Below, piece after piece: positions 23,043 through 31,965 of a stretch of DNA of 31,965 bases. The stretch is taken from positions 1 through 31,965 of the forward strand of contig JAPXRI010000033.1 of the NCBI GenBank assembly GCA_033813635.1, read 5' to 3'. The notes below the pieces were generated by a model that made no database searches, was not told the origin of the DNA, and saw only the letters and a program-made list of their open reading frames with translations. The stretch comes from JAPXRI01 sp033813635 (GTDB taxonomy: Bacteria; Bacillota; Clostridia; Oscillospirales; QAMX01). A program made the position numbers and the translations under genes. Position 1 is the stretch's first letter; each line of letters starts with the position of its first letter.

Positions 23043-23753
23043 ATGATAAAGGATATAGATCGTAAAAAAATATGGACCGACTTCCACTGCCATTGCCTGC
23101 CGGGAATAGACGACGGCGCGAAGAATCCGGAAATCGCGTCGGAGATGCTTAAACGGCTGAAGAAGCAGGGGATTGACAAAGTCGTAGCGACGCCCCATTA
23201 CTACCCGTTCGAAGAGAGCATCTCGAGTTTTCTGGAAAGGCGGCAAAGGGCGTACGAAACGCTCCGGCGCGCGCTGACGGACGAGATGCCCGAAATCGTC
23301 CTTGGGGCGGAGGTTTTGCTTAAAAACGACATTTCATCCGAAGACCTCTTGCCGCTGTGCATCGAAGGAACTAGCATTATCATGGCCGAGCTCCCTTGGC
23401 CGCGCAGTACATATTGGCTGGCCGGCGAGCTCGAGACAATTTTATACAGCCGGCGACTGATTCCGATGATCGCGCATATCGACCGCTATGTCCTTTCATA
23501 TACAAAGGAGAGCCTTGATGATATACTGTCTCTCGAAAACATCATGCTGCAGGTCAACAACGCGGCGTTTTCAAATATGAAAATAAGAAGGTTTCTTCTT
23601 GACCTCGGAAAAGAAGGGTTTGAGTTTTATCCCGGCAGTGATTCCCATAATCTCACGGACAGGGCTCCTGATTTTGACAGACTAAAAAGAGCTGTAAAAA
23701 GGAAAAAATACAGCGCTATATTGGCAGGAGGTTTCGATGGAGAAAAAACTTAA
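23043..23753 (+). CDS. Protein-tyrosine phosphatase, PHP domain (CpsB/YwqE type)
   Basis: A 236-residue manganese-dependent phosphatase of the PHP fold. Metal ligands are seen in TDFHCHCLPGIDDGA (His15, His17), His52 (ATPHYY), Glu90 (LGAEVL), His145 and Arg148 (IAHIDRY), and Asp200/His202 (GSDSHN). It removes phosphate from the tyrosine cluster of CpsD-type kinases. It starts five bases after the kinase stop and overlaps the LCP gene by 17 bases, so expression is tightly coupled. Confidence 0.93.
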   Translation: MIKDIDRKKIWTDFHCHCLPGIDDGAKNPEIASEMLKRLKKQGIDKVVATPHYYPFEESISSFLERRQRAYETLRRALTDEMPEIVLGAEVLLKNDISSEDLLPLCIEGTSIIMAELPWPRSTYWLAGELETILYSRRLIPMIAHIDRYVLSYTKESLDDILSLENIMLQVNNAAFSNMKIRRFLLDLGKEGFEFYPGSDSHNLTDRAPDFDRLKRAVKRKKYSAILAGGFDGEKT

Positions 23754-24771
23754 AAAAGGCAGGCTGAAGCTGCTGTTGATTATCCTCGGCGCTATATTGC
23801 TGACAGTAATCGTAACGGGGATTACCATATACCTCCTGATATATGGCCGGATCTATACGGGGGACGTGCCGATTGTGACGCGAGAAGGGACATATACGCT
23901 GCCCGCGTACCCCACAGATATTACCGACGAGAGCGATGCCGAAGCGACATATCCGGAGGAGACGACTAATGAAACATCGCCCTCGGAGACCTCACCGATT
24001 TATTCCGTCGATCCTAAGGATCAAAACATAATTAATATCCTGGTGATCGGCTGCGATTCCCGCAACCCCGAATATGACAGGGGTCGCTCGGATACGATGC
24101 TGGTTTTGTCGTATAATACGGTTACGAAACAGGTTTCGATCATATCGCTCCTGCGCGACTGCCTTGTTCCGATCGAGGGTTACGGCTGGAACAGGCTGAA
24201 CGCTGCGTACGCTTTCGGAGGAACCGGGCTCTGCATAAATACGATTAATCAGGTGTTCGACCTTGATATACAAAACTATATTAAAATTGATTTCAATGGC
24301 TTCGTGAAAGTAATCGACGAAATCGACGGGATCGAGATCAACCTTACGCAGGCCGAAGCGGATTACTATAACGAAAAATACGGCTGGGGCGTCTCCGCCG
24401 GCAAAATGAAAATGAACGGTGAGCAGGCGCTGTTGTATGCCAGAAACAGAACGGTCGGCGGCAGCGACTTCGCAAGGACGGAGCGCCAGAGAAATGTTAT
24501 TATCGCCGTTATGAACAAGGCTTTATCCGGCAATATCAACAACACCATATCCCTGATCGACAAGGGGTTGGAATATGTTGAGACCAATCTCTCGATTAAA
24601 AACATCAACAGCCTTGCGTACAATGTGTTGCTCAAAGGCGTAGGCGATGTCAAAACGGGGTATGTACCCAACGGCGGCACTTACTCCAACGCCTGGTATA
24701 AGGGAATGCTGATTCTTAAAATCGATATCAAGAAGAACGCGGAATACGTCAACGCTCTGATTTATGGATAA
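23737..24771 (+). CDS. LytR-CpsA-Psr (LCP) family glycopolymer ligase
   Basis: A 344-residue membrane-anchored phosphotransferase that attaches lipid-linked glycopolymers to peptidoglycan. It has an N-terminal basic stretch and one membrane helix (about 12-36), a Ser/Thr/Glu/Pro-rich linker (about 55-90) that spans the wall side, and then the LCP domain. The domain holds the catalytic pattern RGRSDTMLVL (Arg117, Asp119) and SLLRDCLVPIEGYG (Arg140, Asp141), NRLNAAYAFGG and LLYARNRTVGGSDFARTERQR. AGGAGGT precedes ATG 23737. Its place at the end of the operon suggests that the polysaccharide made here is wall-attached. Confidence 0.93.
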   Translation: MEKKLKKGRLKLLLIILGAILLTVIVTGITIYLLIYGRIYTGDVPIVTREGTYTLPAYPTDITDESDAEATYPEETTNETSPSETSPIYSVDPKDQNIINILVIGCDSRNPEYDRGRSDTMLVLSYNTVTKQVSIISLLRDCLVPIEGYGWNRLNAAYAFGGTGLCINTINQVFDLDIQNYIKIDFNGFVKVIDEIDGIEINLTQAEADYYNEKYGWGVSAGKMKMNGEQALLYARNRTVGGSDFARTERQRNVIIAVMNKALSGNINNTISLIDKGLEYVETNLSIKNINSLAYNVLLKGVGDVKTGYVPNGGTYSNAWYKGMLILKIDIKKNAEYVNALIYG

Positions 24772-25261
24772 GGGAAAAAAGGCTTTGGCGCCTGTGATTA
24801 TCATTCTTATCATCACATTTCTGTGGACCGGCTTTATATTCAGCAACTCCCTTAAGGACGGGGAGAGCTCGCTGAGACAGAGCGGTCTGGTACGTGAAAC
24901 CGTCGAGCGTCTTCTTGACTCATCCGGGATTTCATATGACAGCTCAAGGCTTGAACATATTATACGTAAAGCGGCACATGTGTTTGAGTACGCCGTGCAG
25001 GCGGCGCTGTCCGTCTGCGTTACAAAATCGCTTAAGCGGAAAATGAGACAAGGCGCCGTCCATATCTTTTTTTTCAGCCTTGCGACAGCCGTTTTCGACG
25101 AGTATTTACAGCTGTTCTCCGGCGGGCGGGGAAGCTCGGTATCCGACGTGCTCCTTGATTTTTGCGGTGCCGTCGCCGGGTTTCTGGTGATTAACGGTAT
25201 CTGGAGCCTGGTAGCGACGATAAAAAGCAAAAGCGCCGTGAAAAGCGCCGCGGTAAAATAA
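24764..25261 (+). CDS. VanZ-like membrane protein
   Basis: A 165-residue protein with three or four membrane helices and VanZ-family marks: IIRKAAHVFEYAVQAAL (RKxxHxxEY) and FDEYLQLFSGGRGSSVSDVLLDFCGA (DExxQ, GR, D near the end). VanZ gives low-level teicoplanin resistance in enterococci, but most family members have no known role and often sit near wall or polysaccharide genes. It overlaps the LCP gene by eight bases, so it belongs to this operon. I do not infer antibiotic resistance. Confidence 0.85.
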   Translation: MDKGKKALAPVIIILIITFLWTGFIFSNSLKDGESSLRQSGLVRETVERLLDSSGISYDSSRLEHIIRKAAHVFEYAVQAALSVCVTKSLKRKMRQGAVHIFFFSLATAVFDEYLQLFSGGRGSSVSDVLLDFCGAVAGFLVINGIWSLVATIKSKSAVKSAAVK

Positions 25262-25277
25262 AAGTACAATAAGAATG

Positions 25278-25327
25278 CCCCCGGCAAAACCTTTCCTTTA
25301 TAGGACAGGCAAATTGCCGGGGGTTTT
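25278..25327 (+). terminator. Terminator between VanZ-like gene and sigK
   Basis: A 10-bp GC-rich stem CCCCCGGCAA/TTGCCGGGGG (25278-25287 with 25314-25323) has a long 26-nt loop and is followed by TTTT. It ends the polysaccharide operon; the long loop makes its strength uncertain. Confidence 0.65.
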
Positions 25328-25329
25328 GC

Positions 25330-25338
25330 CATATATTA
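25330..25338 (+). promoter_or_regulatory. Candidate sporulation (mother-cell) -10 element
   Basis: CATATATTA fits the CATANNNTA -10 form used by sigma-K and resembles the sigma-E form. It lies 33 bp before the GTG start of sigK. I see no clean -35 partner at the right spacing (no AC dinucleotide at the sigma-K distance), so this is tentative. Confidence 0.25.
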
Positions 25339-25370
25339 TCTTTACAGACCTTTTTCTTTTTGGAAACGGA

Positions 25371-26108
25371 GTGAGAGCGGCCTTGTTTGTCTATTTTATG
25401 TCGCTTCTATACAAGCTGATATTCCTATCGCTTAAGCTGAGCGGCACCGGGTCGTTTCCGCGCCCCCTGACCGCCGCCGAGGAAAAAGATTATCTTGAGC
25501 GCTCGACCGCGGGAGACATCAGGGCGAGAAATATTCTGATCGAGCGCAACCTGCGCCTCGTGGCGCATGTGATAAAAAAATATTACTCGGCTTCAAACGA
25601 TCAGGATGATCTTATCTCGATTGGCATAATCGGACTGATTAAAGCGATAAAGACCTTCGACTGCACGAAGAACACCCGCCTCGCGACCTACGCGGCGAAA
25701 TGCGTTGAAAACGAAATCTTTATGCATTTTCGCACGCTTCGGAGACAGAACTGCGAGATTTCGCTCTCCGAGCCGATCGACACGGACGCGGAGGGAAACA
25801 CCCTCGAGCTGATGGATATCCTGTGCTTTGAGGACGACATGCTCGACAACCTGATGCGCTCAGACAGGGAAATTCTTTTAAAGCACTGCATAGACAAGGC
25901 GCTTGACGGCCGGGAAAAGGAAATCATCAGGCAGCGCTACGGACTCGGCGACACGAAGCCGAAAACGCAGCGGGAGGTCGCCCAGGCGCTCGGTATTTCG
26001 CGGTCCTATGTCTCGAGAATCGAGAAAAAAGCACTTGAAAAGCTTCGGGCGGCGTTTCAGAACTGCGGAAACGAAGGGGAGGGAAACGAAAAAGAAGCGC
26101 CGCAATAG
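25371..26108 (+). CDS. sigK: RNA polymerase sporulation sigma factor, pro-SigK
   Basis: A 245-residue sigma-70 family factor for late mother-cell gene expression. Region 2 is recognisable from ARNILIERNLRLVAHVIKKYY through DDLISIGIIGLIKAIKTFD to LATYAAKCVENEIFMHFRTLRR. Region 4 is REKEIIRQRYGLGDTKPKTQREVAQALGISRSYVSRIEKKALEKL, closest to SigK rather than SigE. The open frame reaches 25275 but crosses a terminator. GTG 25371 gives a hydrophobic pro-sequence (VRAALFVYFMSLLYKLIFLSLK) that matches the length of the Bacillus pro-SigK peptide cleaved by SpoIVFB. TTG 25383 and ATG 25398 are alternatives. The gene is intact, with no skin-type element. Confidence 0.9.
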   Translation: MRAALFVYFMSLLYKLIFLSLKLSGTGSFPRPLTAAEEKDYLERSTAGDIRARNILIERNLRLVAHVIKKYYSASNDQDDLISIGIIGLIKAIKTFDCTKNTRLATYAAKCVENEIFMHFRTLRRQNCEISLSEPIDTDAEGNTLELMDILCFEDDMLDNLMRSDREILLKHCIDKALDGREKEIIRQRYGLGDTKPKTQREVAQALGISRSYVSRIEKKALEKLRAAFQNCGNEGEGNEKEAPQ

Positions 26109-26148
26109 ACAAACCGCCTGCGTGTGAGGCGCGAAAAACAGAGTTTGC

Positions 26149-26177
26149 TTGTAATTATCGGCCGATTATGGTATGAT
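26149..26177 (+). promoter_or_regulatory. Promoter of the flippase gene
   Basis: TTGTAA (26149-26154), a 17-bp spacer and TATGAT (26172-26177). An ATG at 26173 lies inside the -10 box, so translation must begin downstream at 26203. Confidence 0.65.
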
Positions 26178-26202
26178 AAGTACCATAATTGAGAGGACGT
26201 GC

Positions 26203-27837
26203 ATGTCTTTGAGCAAAGAGGACAGGGCGGGTGTAGCCGCGGGTGCAACCGTTTTAATCGGATCCAATTTTATCGTAAAGATAATTGGGCTTATCTATAA
26301 AATACCGCTTGTCAACATTATCGGCCGCGAGGGCATGGGTTATTTCAGCTCTGCGCTGGAGATATATACGCTGATTCTCACGATCTTCGTCTCAGGCGGT
26401 TCGGTGGCTGTGTCAAAAATGATTGCGGAGAGCTATGCTCTCGGGCGATATAGGGAAGTCCGCAAGGTCATGCTTCTGATGACGGCGATGTTCCTTTTCA
26501 TCGGGGCCGCCGGTACATATGTGATGTATTTCGGAAGCAGACAGTTCGCCGTATCGGTCGGGAACGAACTGGCGACGCTGAGCGTTATCGCACTCTCCCC
26601 GGCTATCTTTTTTCTCGCGCTGTCGACCGTTTTAAGGGGATATTTTCAGGGCCTCGGCAACATGCGCCCGACAGGAGTATCGCAGGTTGTGGAGGCGCTG
26701 TTCAAGCTGCTGGTGGGCATCGGGGCGGCTCTTATTCTCAAGAAATTCGCGTATTCGAGCGATATTGTTTCAGCCGGCGCGATCTCCGGTACGACCGTGA
26801 GCACGATCATCGGCGCGCTGATAATGATGTTTTTCTACTTTTCCTCAAGGAGAAGAAAGGAGCTGAACGCGCTCGCCGCGCAGGGAGGGGAGTGCGATAC
26901 CACAAAAAAGCTGCTCTCTTCTTTTTTGAAGATTGTAATACCGCTCACGCTCAGCTCAGTCGTCGTAAATCTGACAGGCGTTCTGGACCTCTTTTTGATA
27001 TTCAACAGGCTCAAGTCCATCGGGCTCGACGAAAAAGCGGCGAATATCGCATACGGGGGGTACAAAGGCTACGCGCAGACACTCTTTAACCTTCCCCCGT
27101 CAATCATATCCTCCATCAACATAAGCATCATACCGGCGATTTCAGCCGCATTTGTCGTAAAAAACTTCAAACGGACCAGATATGTCGTGAACAGGTCGGT
27201 TAAGATAGTCGTCATTATGGCCCTGCCGTGCGCGGTCGGGCTTATGGTGCTCGCCGGGCCGATTCAGAGGCTGCTGTTTACGGCGAGCCAGGAGGAAATC
27301 AACAGCGTAACGCCCTTGCTGATCGTATTGGGTTTCGCCTCGTTCTGTACAAGCCTGTCCACCCTTACGACGGCGATACTTCAGTCTTCCGGGAAAATGA
27401 ATTACCCGGTCATCTCGCTCATTGTCGGCGGAGCCGTCAAGCTGGCTACAAATTATGTTCTGGTGGGAATAAAAAGCATCGGTATCATGGGCGCTCCCAT
27501 CGGGACGACGCTCTGCTATGCGGTGATGACGGCGATGAACTTTGCCTATATGAGAAAAGTGCTGCCGTTTAAGGTCCCACTTATCAGGCTTACAATCAAG
27601 CCGCTCTTCGCCGGGTTGGCGATGGGGTTTTTCGCCTACTACAGCCAGATGATGCTTGCATCGGTGCTCGGAGACAGGTTGGCTACGATACTGTCCATTA
27701 TTCTGGCGGCGGGGGTCTACGGTCTGGTGCTCCTCCTGGTCGGCGGGATTAAGGAAAGCGACGTCATGCTTCTCCCGAAGGGCGCGACGATCGTCCGCAT
27801 TCTGAAAAAACTGCATCTGATAGCGGCAAACGCCTGA
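26203..27837 (+). CDS. SpoVB-like polysaccharide/lipid flippase (MOP superfamily)
   Basis: A 544-residue multi-pass membrane protein, with about 14 hydrophobic segments, of the SpoVB/YtgP/MurJ-like part of the MATE/MOP superfamily. It opens with GATVLIGSNFIVKIIGLIYKIPLVNIIGREGMGYF, a typical first-helix signature for SpoVB-type flippases. ATG 26203 follows GAGAGGA. SpoVB takes part in cortex peptidoglycan formation in spores, while relatives flip lipid II or polysaccharide repeat units. Its neighbours are sigK on one side and, beyond it, a capsule-type operon that has no flippase of its own, so both roles are plausible. Confidence 0.85.
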   Translation: MSLSKEDRAGVAAGATVLIGSNFIVKIIGLIYKIPLVNIIGREGMGYFSSALEIYTLILTIFVSGGSVAVSKMIAESYALGRYREVRKVMLLMTAMFLFIGAAGTYVMYFGSRQFAVSVGNELATLSVIALSPAIFFLALSTVLRGYFQGLGNMRPTGVSQVVEALFKLLVGIGAALILKKFAYSSDIVSAGAISGTTVSTIIGALIMMFFYFSSRRRKELNALAAQGGECDTTKKLLSSFLKIVIPLTLSSVVVNLTGVLDLFLIFNRLKSIGLDEKAANIAYGGYKGYAQTLFNLPPSIISSINISIIPAISAAFVVKNFKRTRYVVNRSVKIVVIMALPCAVGLMVLAGPIQRLLFTASQEEINSVTPLLIVLGFASFCTSLSTLTTAILQSSGKMNYPVISLIVGGAVKLATNYVLVGIKSIGIMGAPIGTTLCYAVMTAMNFAYMRKVLPFKVPLIRLTIKPLFAGLAMGFFAYYSQMMLASVLGDRLATILSIILAAGVYGLVLLLVGGIKESDVMLLPKGATIVRILKKLHLIAANA

Positions 27838-27878
27838 ATTTCAATAACCGCTCATTATCTTTAGATCAGCGCAAAGAC

Positions 27879-27905
27879 ACGCCCGCGGCTAAAAACCGCG
27901 GGCGT
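27879..27905. terminator. Hairpin between convergent flippase and ppdK genes
   Basis: A perfect 10-bp GC-rich stem (27879-27888 with 27896-27905) has a CTAAAAA loop. Neither side has a strong T tract, so it may be an imperfect bidirectional terminator. Confidence 0.6.
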
Positions 27906-27928
27906 AGTTCTTATGCATGGAGCTGAAC

Positions 27929-30553
<2,625 letters not shown>

Positions 30554-30686
30554 TTTCGCGTACATCCTTTCATGTTTGAGTTGAGTTCGGCTGTTTTCGC
30601 CGCCGCGCTCGCGGCGGGCAAATTCCCGATAAACGCGGGATTTGCAAAACAATGCCCATTGTAAAAAAATTCCTCTTAACTAAAAT

Positions 30687-30715
30687 AATATACCATAACG
30701 GTATAATAAAATCAA
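30687..30715 (-). promoter_or_regulatory. Promoter of ppdK
   Basis: On the minus strand, TTGATT (complement of 30710-30715), a 17-bp spacer and TATATT (complement of 30687-30692). It leaves a leader of about 125 nt containing small GC-rich hairpins around 30596-30635, of no recognised family. Confidence 0.6.
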
Positions 30716-30798
30716 GTATCAGTACATCAGAATAAAAACATTCCGTCGAATTTTATAATAAAAGAACTAATTGGATGGGTTTGCGCTTAAGATGAGTG

Positions 30799-30827
30799 TT
30801 GACAGAATCAGCCGGAAACACTATACT
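30799..30827 (+). promoter_or_regulatory. Promoter of dusB
   Basis: TTGACA (30799-30804), a 17-bp spacer and TATACT (30822-30827). Transcription should start near 30834, which rules out the far-upstream in-frame start at 30796. Confidence 0.75.
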
Positions 30828-30870
30828 TAATTGTTATTCTGAGCTTATATCGAACGGATATGCGACACTT

Positions 30871-31857
30871 ATGAAGAATTGTTCTGATTTTAAAATAGGG
30901 GATATCGTCATAGACGGGTTTTTCGGGCTTGCGCCGATGGCGGGAGTGGGCGACGCGGCCTTCCGAAGCGTGTGCAGGCGGTTTGGCGCGGCGTACACCG
31001 TGTCGGAAATGATCAGCGCGAAGGCGATCTGCTACGGGGATAAAAAGACGAAAGCGCTCCTGTCCCTCGGGGAGAGTCCGGATGCGGTCCAGATCTTCGG
31101 GAACGAGCCGGGAACCATGGCAGAGGCCGCTCAGACCGCGCTGGAGTTGTCCGGCGCAAAAATCGTTGATCTGAACATGGGCTGTCCTGCGAACAAGATC
31201 ATATCCGCGGGCGACGGAGCGGCGCTTATGAAAGACGCCGCGCTGGCCGCCGACGTCATCGGCGCCGTCAGAAGAGCGGTGAAAAGCCCGGTCACGGTCA
31301 AATTCCGCTCCGGCTGGGATGACGAGCATATCAACGCGCCGGAGTTCGCGAAGATGGCGGAGGAGGCCGGCTGCGACGCCCTATGCATCCATGGAAGAAC
31401 GGCGAAGCAGCAGTACTCCGGCAGAGCGGACATCGCTTTGATGGAAAAGGTGGTCTCGGCGGTGAAAATTCCGGTGATGGTGAACGGGGACGTCACGGAC
31501 GCTGAGAGCGGGATGCGTCTTTTAAACGAGACGGGCGCGCGCTTTGCGCTTATCGGACGGGGCGCGCTGGGAAATCCGTGGATATTTCGCGAGTGCGACG
31601 CAGCGGCGCGGGGAGAAAGCATTCCGCTAAAACCGACGCTTAGGGAGAGGCTTGGCGTGTTTATCTGCCAGACAGAGCTTGCGACGTCGCTTAAAGGGGA
31701 GAAAATCGCCTGCGCCGAGGCCAGAACCCATTTCTGCCATTATCTCAAGGGGTTTAAAAACGCCGCGAAATACAGAAACGAGGCGACAAATATTGTCACC
31801 CTCGCCGAAATCAGGAAACTGGCAGAGAAAATTTTATCCGATTCGGAGAAGAATTAA
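30871..31857 (+). CDS. dusB: tRNA-dihydrouridine synthase (DusB type)
   Basis: A 328-residue FMN enzyme that reduces specific uridines in the tRNA D-loop. The N-terminal TIM barrel starts FFGLAPMAGVGDAAFRSVCR. VDLNMGCPANKI holds catalytic Cys105. KFRSGWDD, LCIHGRTAKQQYSG and VNGDVTDAES, then IGRGALGNPWIF, are the FMN and tRNA-contact blocks, followed by a helical C-terminal domain. ATG 30871 is chosen because the promoter at 30799-30827 overlaps the longer frame; the Shine-Dalgarno is weak. The gene is complete, but an IS starts five bases after its stop, so whatever followed it in the ancestral operon is separated from it. Confidence 0.94.
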   Translation: MKNCSDFKIGDIVIDGFFGLAPMAGVGDAAFRSVCRRFGAAYTVSEMISAKAICYGDKKTKALLSLGESPDAVQIFGNEPGTMAEAAQTALELSGAKIVDLNMGCPANKIISAGDGAALMKDAALAADVIGAVRRAVKSPVTVKFRSGWDDEHINAPEFAKMAEEAGCDALCIHGRTAKQQYSGRADIALMEKVVSAVKIPVMVNGDVTDAESGMRLLNETGARFALIGRGALGNPWIFRECDAAARGESIPLKPTLRERLGVFICQTELATSLKGEKIACAEARTHFCHYLKGFKNAAKYRNEATNIVTLAEIRKLAEKILSDSEKN

Positions 31858-31862
31858 TAATG

Positions 31863-31965
31863 TGTAGGATTGTCAAACATATTGGACAGTGAAGGAAGCG
31901 ATAGCTTCATTGGGAGAGCGCCAGTGAAGAGGACGCATCGGGAGATTGTTGGAACGATTTTGGTG
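31863..31965 (-). mobile_element. Second copy of the insertion sequence, end fragment (truncated by window edge)
   Basis: These 103 bases are the exact reverse complement of 215-317. The IS end (TGTAGGATTGTCAAACA) begins at 31863, five bases after the dusB stop codon, and the rest of the element lies beyond the window. The two copies face outward with their transposase 3' ends toward the interior of the window. Confidence 0.9.
31873..31965 (-). CDS. IS transposase, last 30 codons (5' truncated by window edge)
   Basis: On the minus strand the frame reads HQNRSNN...SFTVQYV followed by TGA (complement of 31873-31875), identical in DNA to the C-terminus of the transposase at the left end. Only the terminal 30 residues are inside the window, so nothing can be said about the catalytic core of this copy. 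Confidence 0.8.
   Translation of the reverse strand, partial: HQNRSNNLPMRPLHWRSPNEAIASFTVQYV

Noticed and set aside
24764..25261. Glycopeptide resistance gene (VanZ)
   Set aside because: No other van genes are present. VanZ-like proteins are common in Bacillota polysaccharide and wall loci without any link to resistance.

Overview
The window looks like a chromosomal contig from an anaerobic, endospore-forming member of the Bacillota (class Clostridia). The evidence is a sigK gene with its pro-sequence, a SpoVB-type flippase, rubredoxin, a pyruvate phosphate dikinase with the same length and catalytic residue numbers as the Clostridium symbiosum enzyme, Gram-positive capsule regulators (CpsB, CpsD, LCP), strong Shine-Dalgarno sequences, and many near-consensus TTGACA/TATAAT promoters with 17 bp spacers. 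I cannot name the genus. Both ends lie inside copies of one insertion sequence in inverted orientation: 215-317 is the exact reverse complement of 31863-31965. The contig therefore probably broke at a multicopy IS.

Layout. 1-317: 3' end of an IS transposase. 548-2711: an LDH-fold dehydrogenase carrying the malate-type arginine, followed by NAD malic enzyme. 2992-8757: purine salvage and uptake, made up of xanthine phosphoribosyltransferase, a guanine-type riboswitch with terminator, and a BMP-type nucleoside ABC transporter (lipoprotein, double ATPase, two permeases). 8847-9147: no gene recognised. 9356-9576: two tRNA-Ser genes on the minus strand with a perfect consensus promoter. 9785-12925: a three-gene cluster (DegT-type aminotransferase, TIM-barrel amidohydrolase, Gfo/Idh/MocA oxidoreductase), convergent with an MFS permease (13036-14367, minus). 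14593-18575: 6-phosphofructokinase, then a GNAT-like protein and a large FAD oxidoreductase. 18677-19477 (minus): a 5'-deoxynucleotidase and rubredoxin. 19763-25261: a six-gene polysaccharide control operon (CapD-like dehydratase, Wzz-like chain-length protein, CpsD kinase, CpsB phosphatase, LCP ligase, VanZ-like protein). 25371-27837: sigK, then a SpoVB-like flippase. 27929-30553 (minus): pyruvate phosphate dikinase. 30871-31857: DusB, with the second IS copy starting 5 bp after its stop codon.

How the genes work together. Three themes recur. The first is the phosphoenolpyruvate/pyruvate/malate node (LDH-fold probable malate dehydrogenase, malic enzyme, PPDK, Pfk). The second is purine uptake and salvage under riboswitch control. 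The third is surface polysaccharide assembly: the operon holds the initiating/modifying enzyme, export control and wall attachment but no glycosyltransferases, and it abuts sporulation genes. The least understood parts are the aminotransferase/amidohydrolase/oxidoreductase/MFS cluster and the GNAT-FAD oxidoreductase pair. Nothing in the window is a clear defence system, prophage or CRISPR array. Reading promoters against start codons led me to shorten several open reading frames (MFS permease, flippase, DusB, CapD, rubredoxin, deoxynucleotidase, PPDK).
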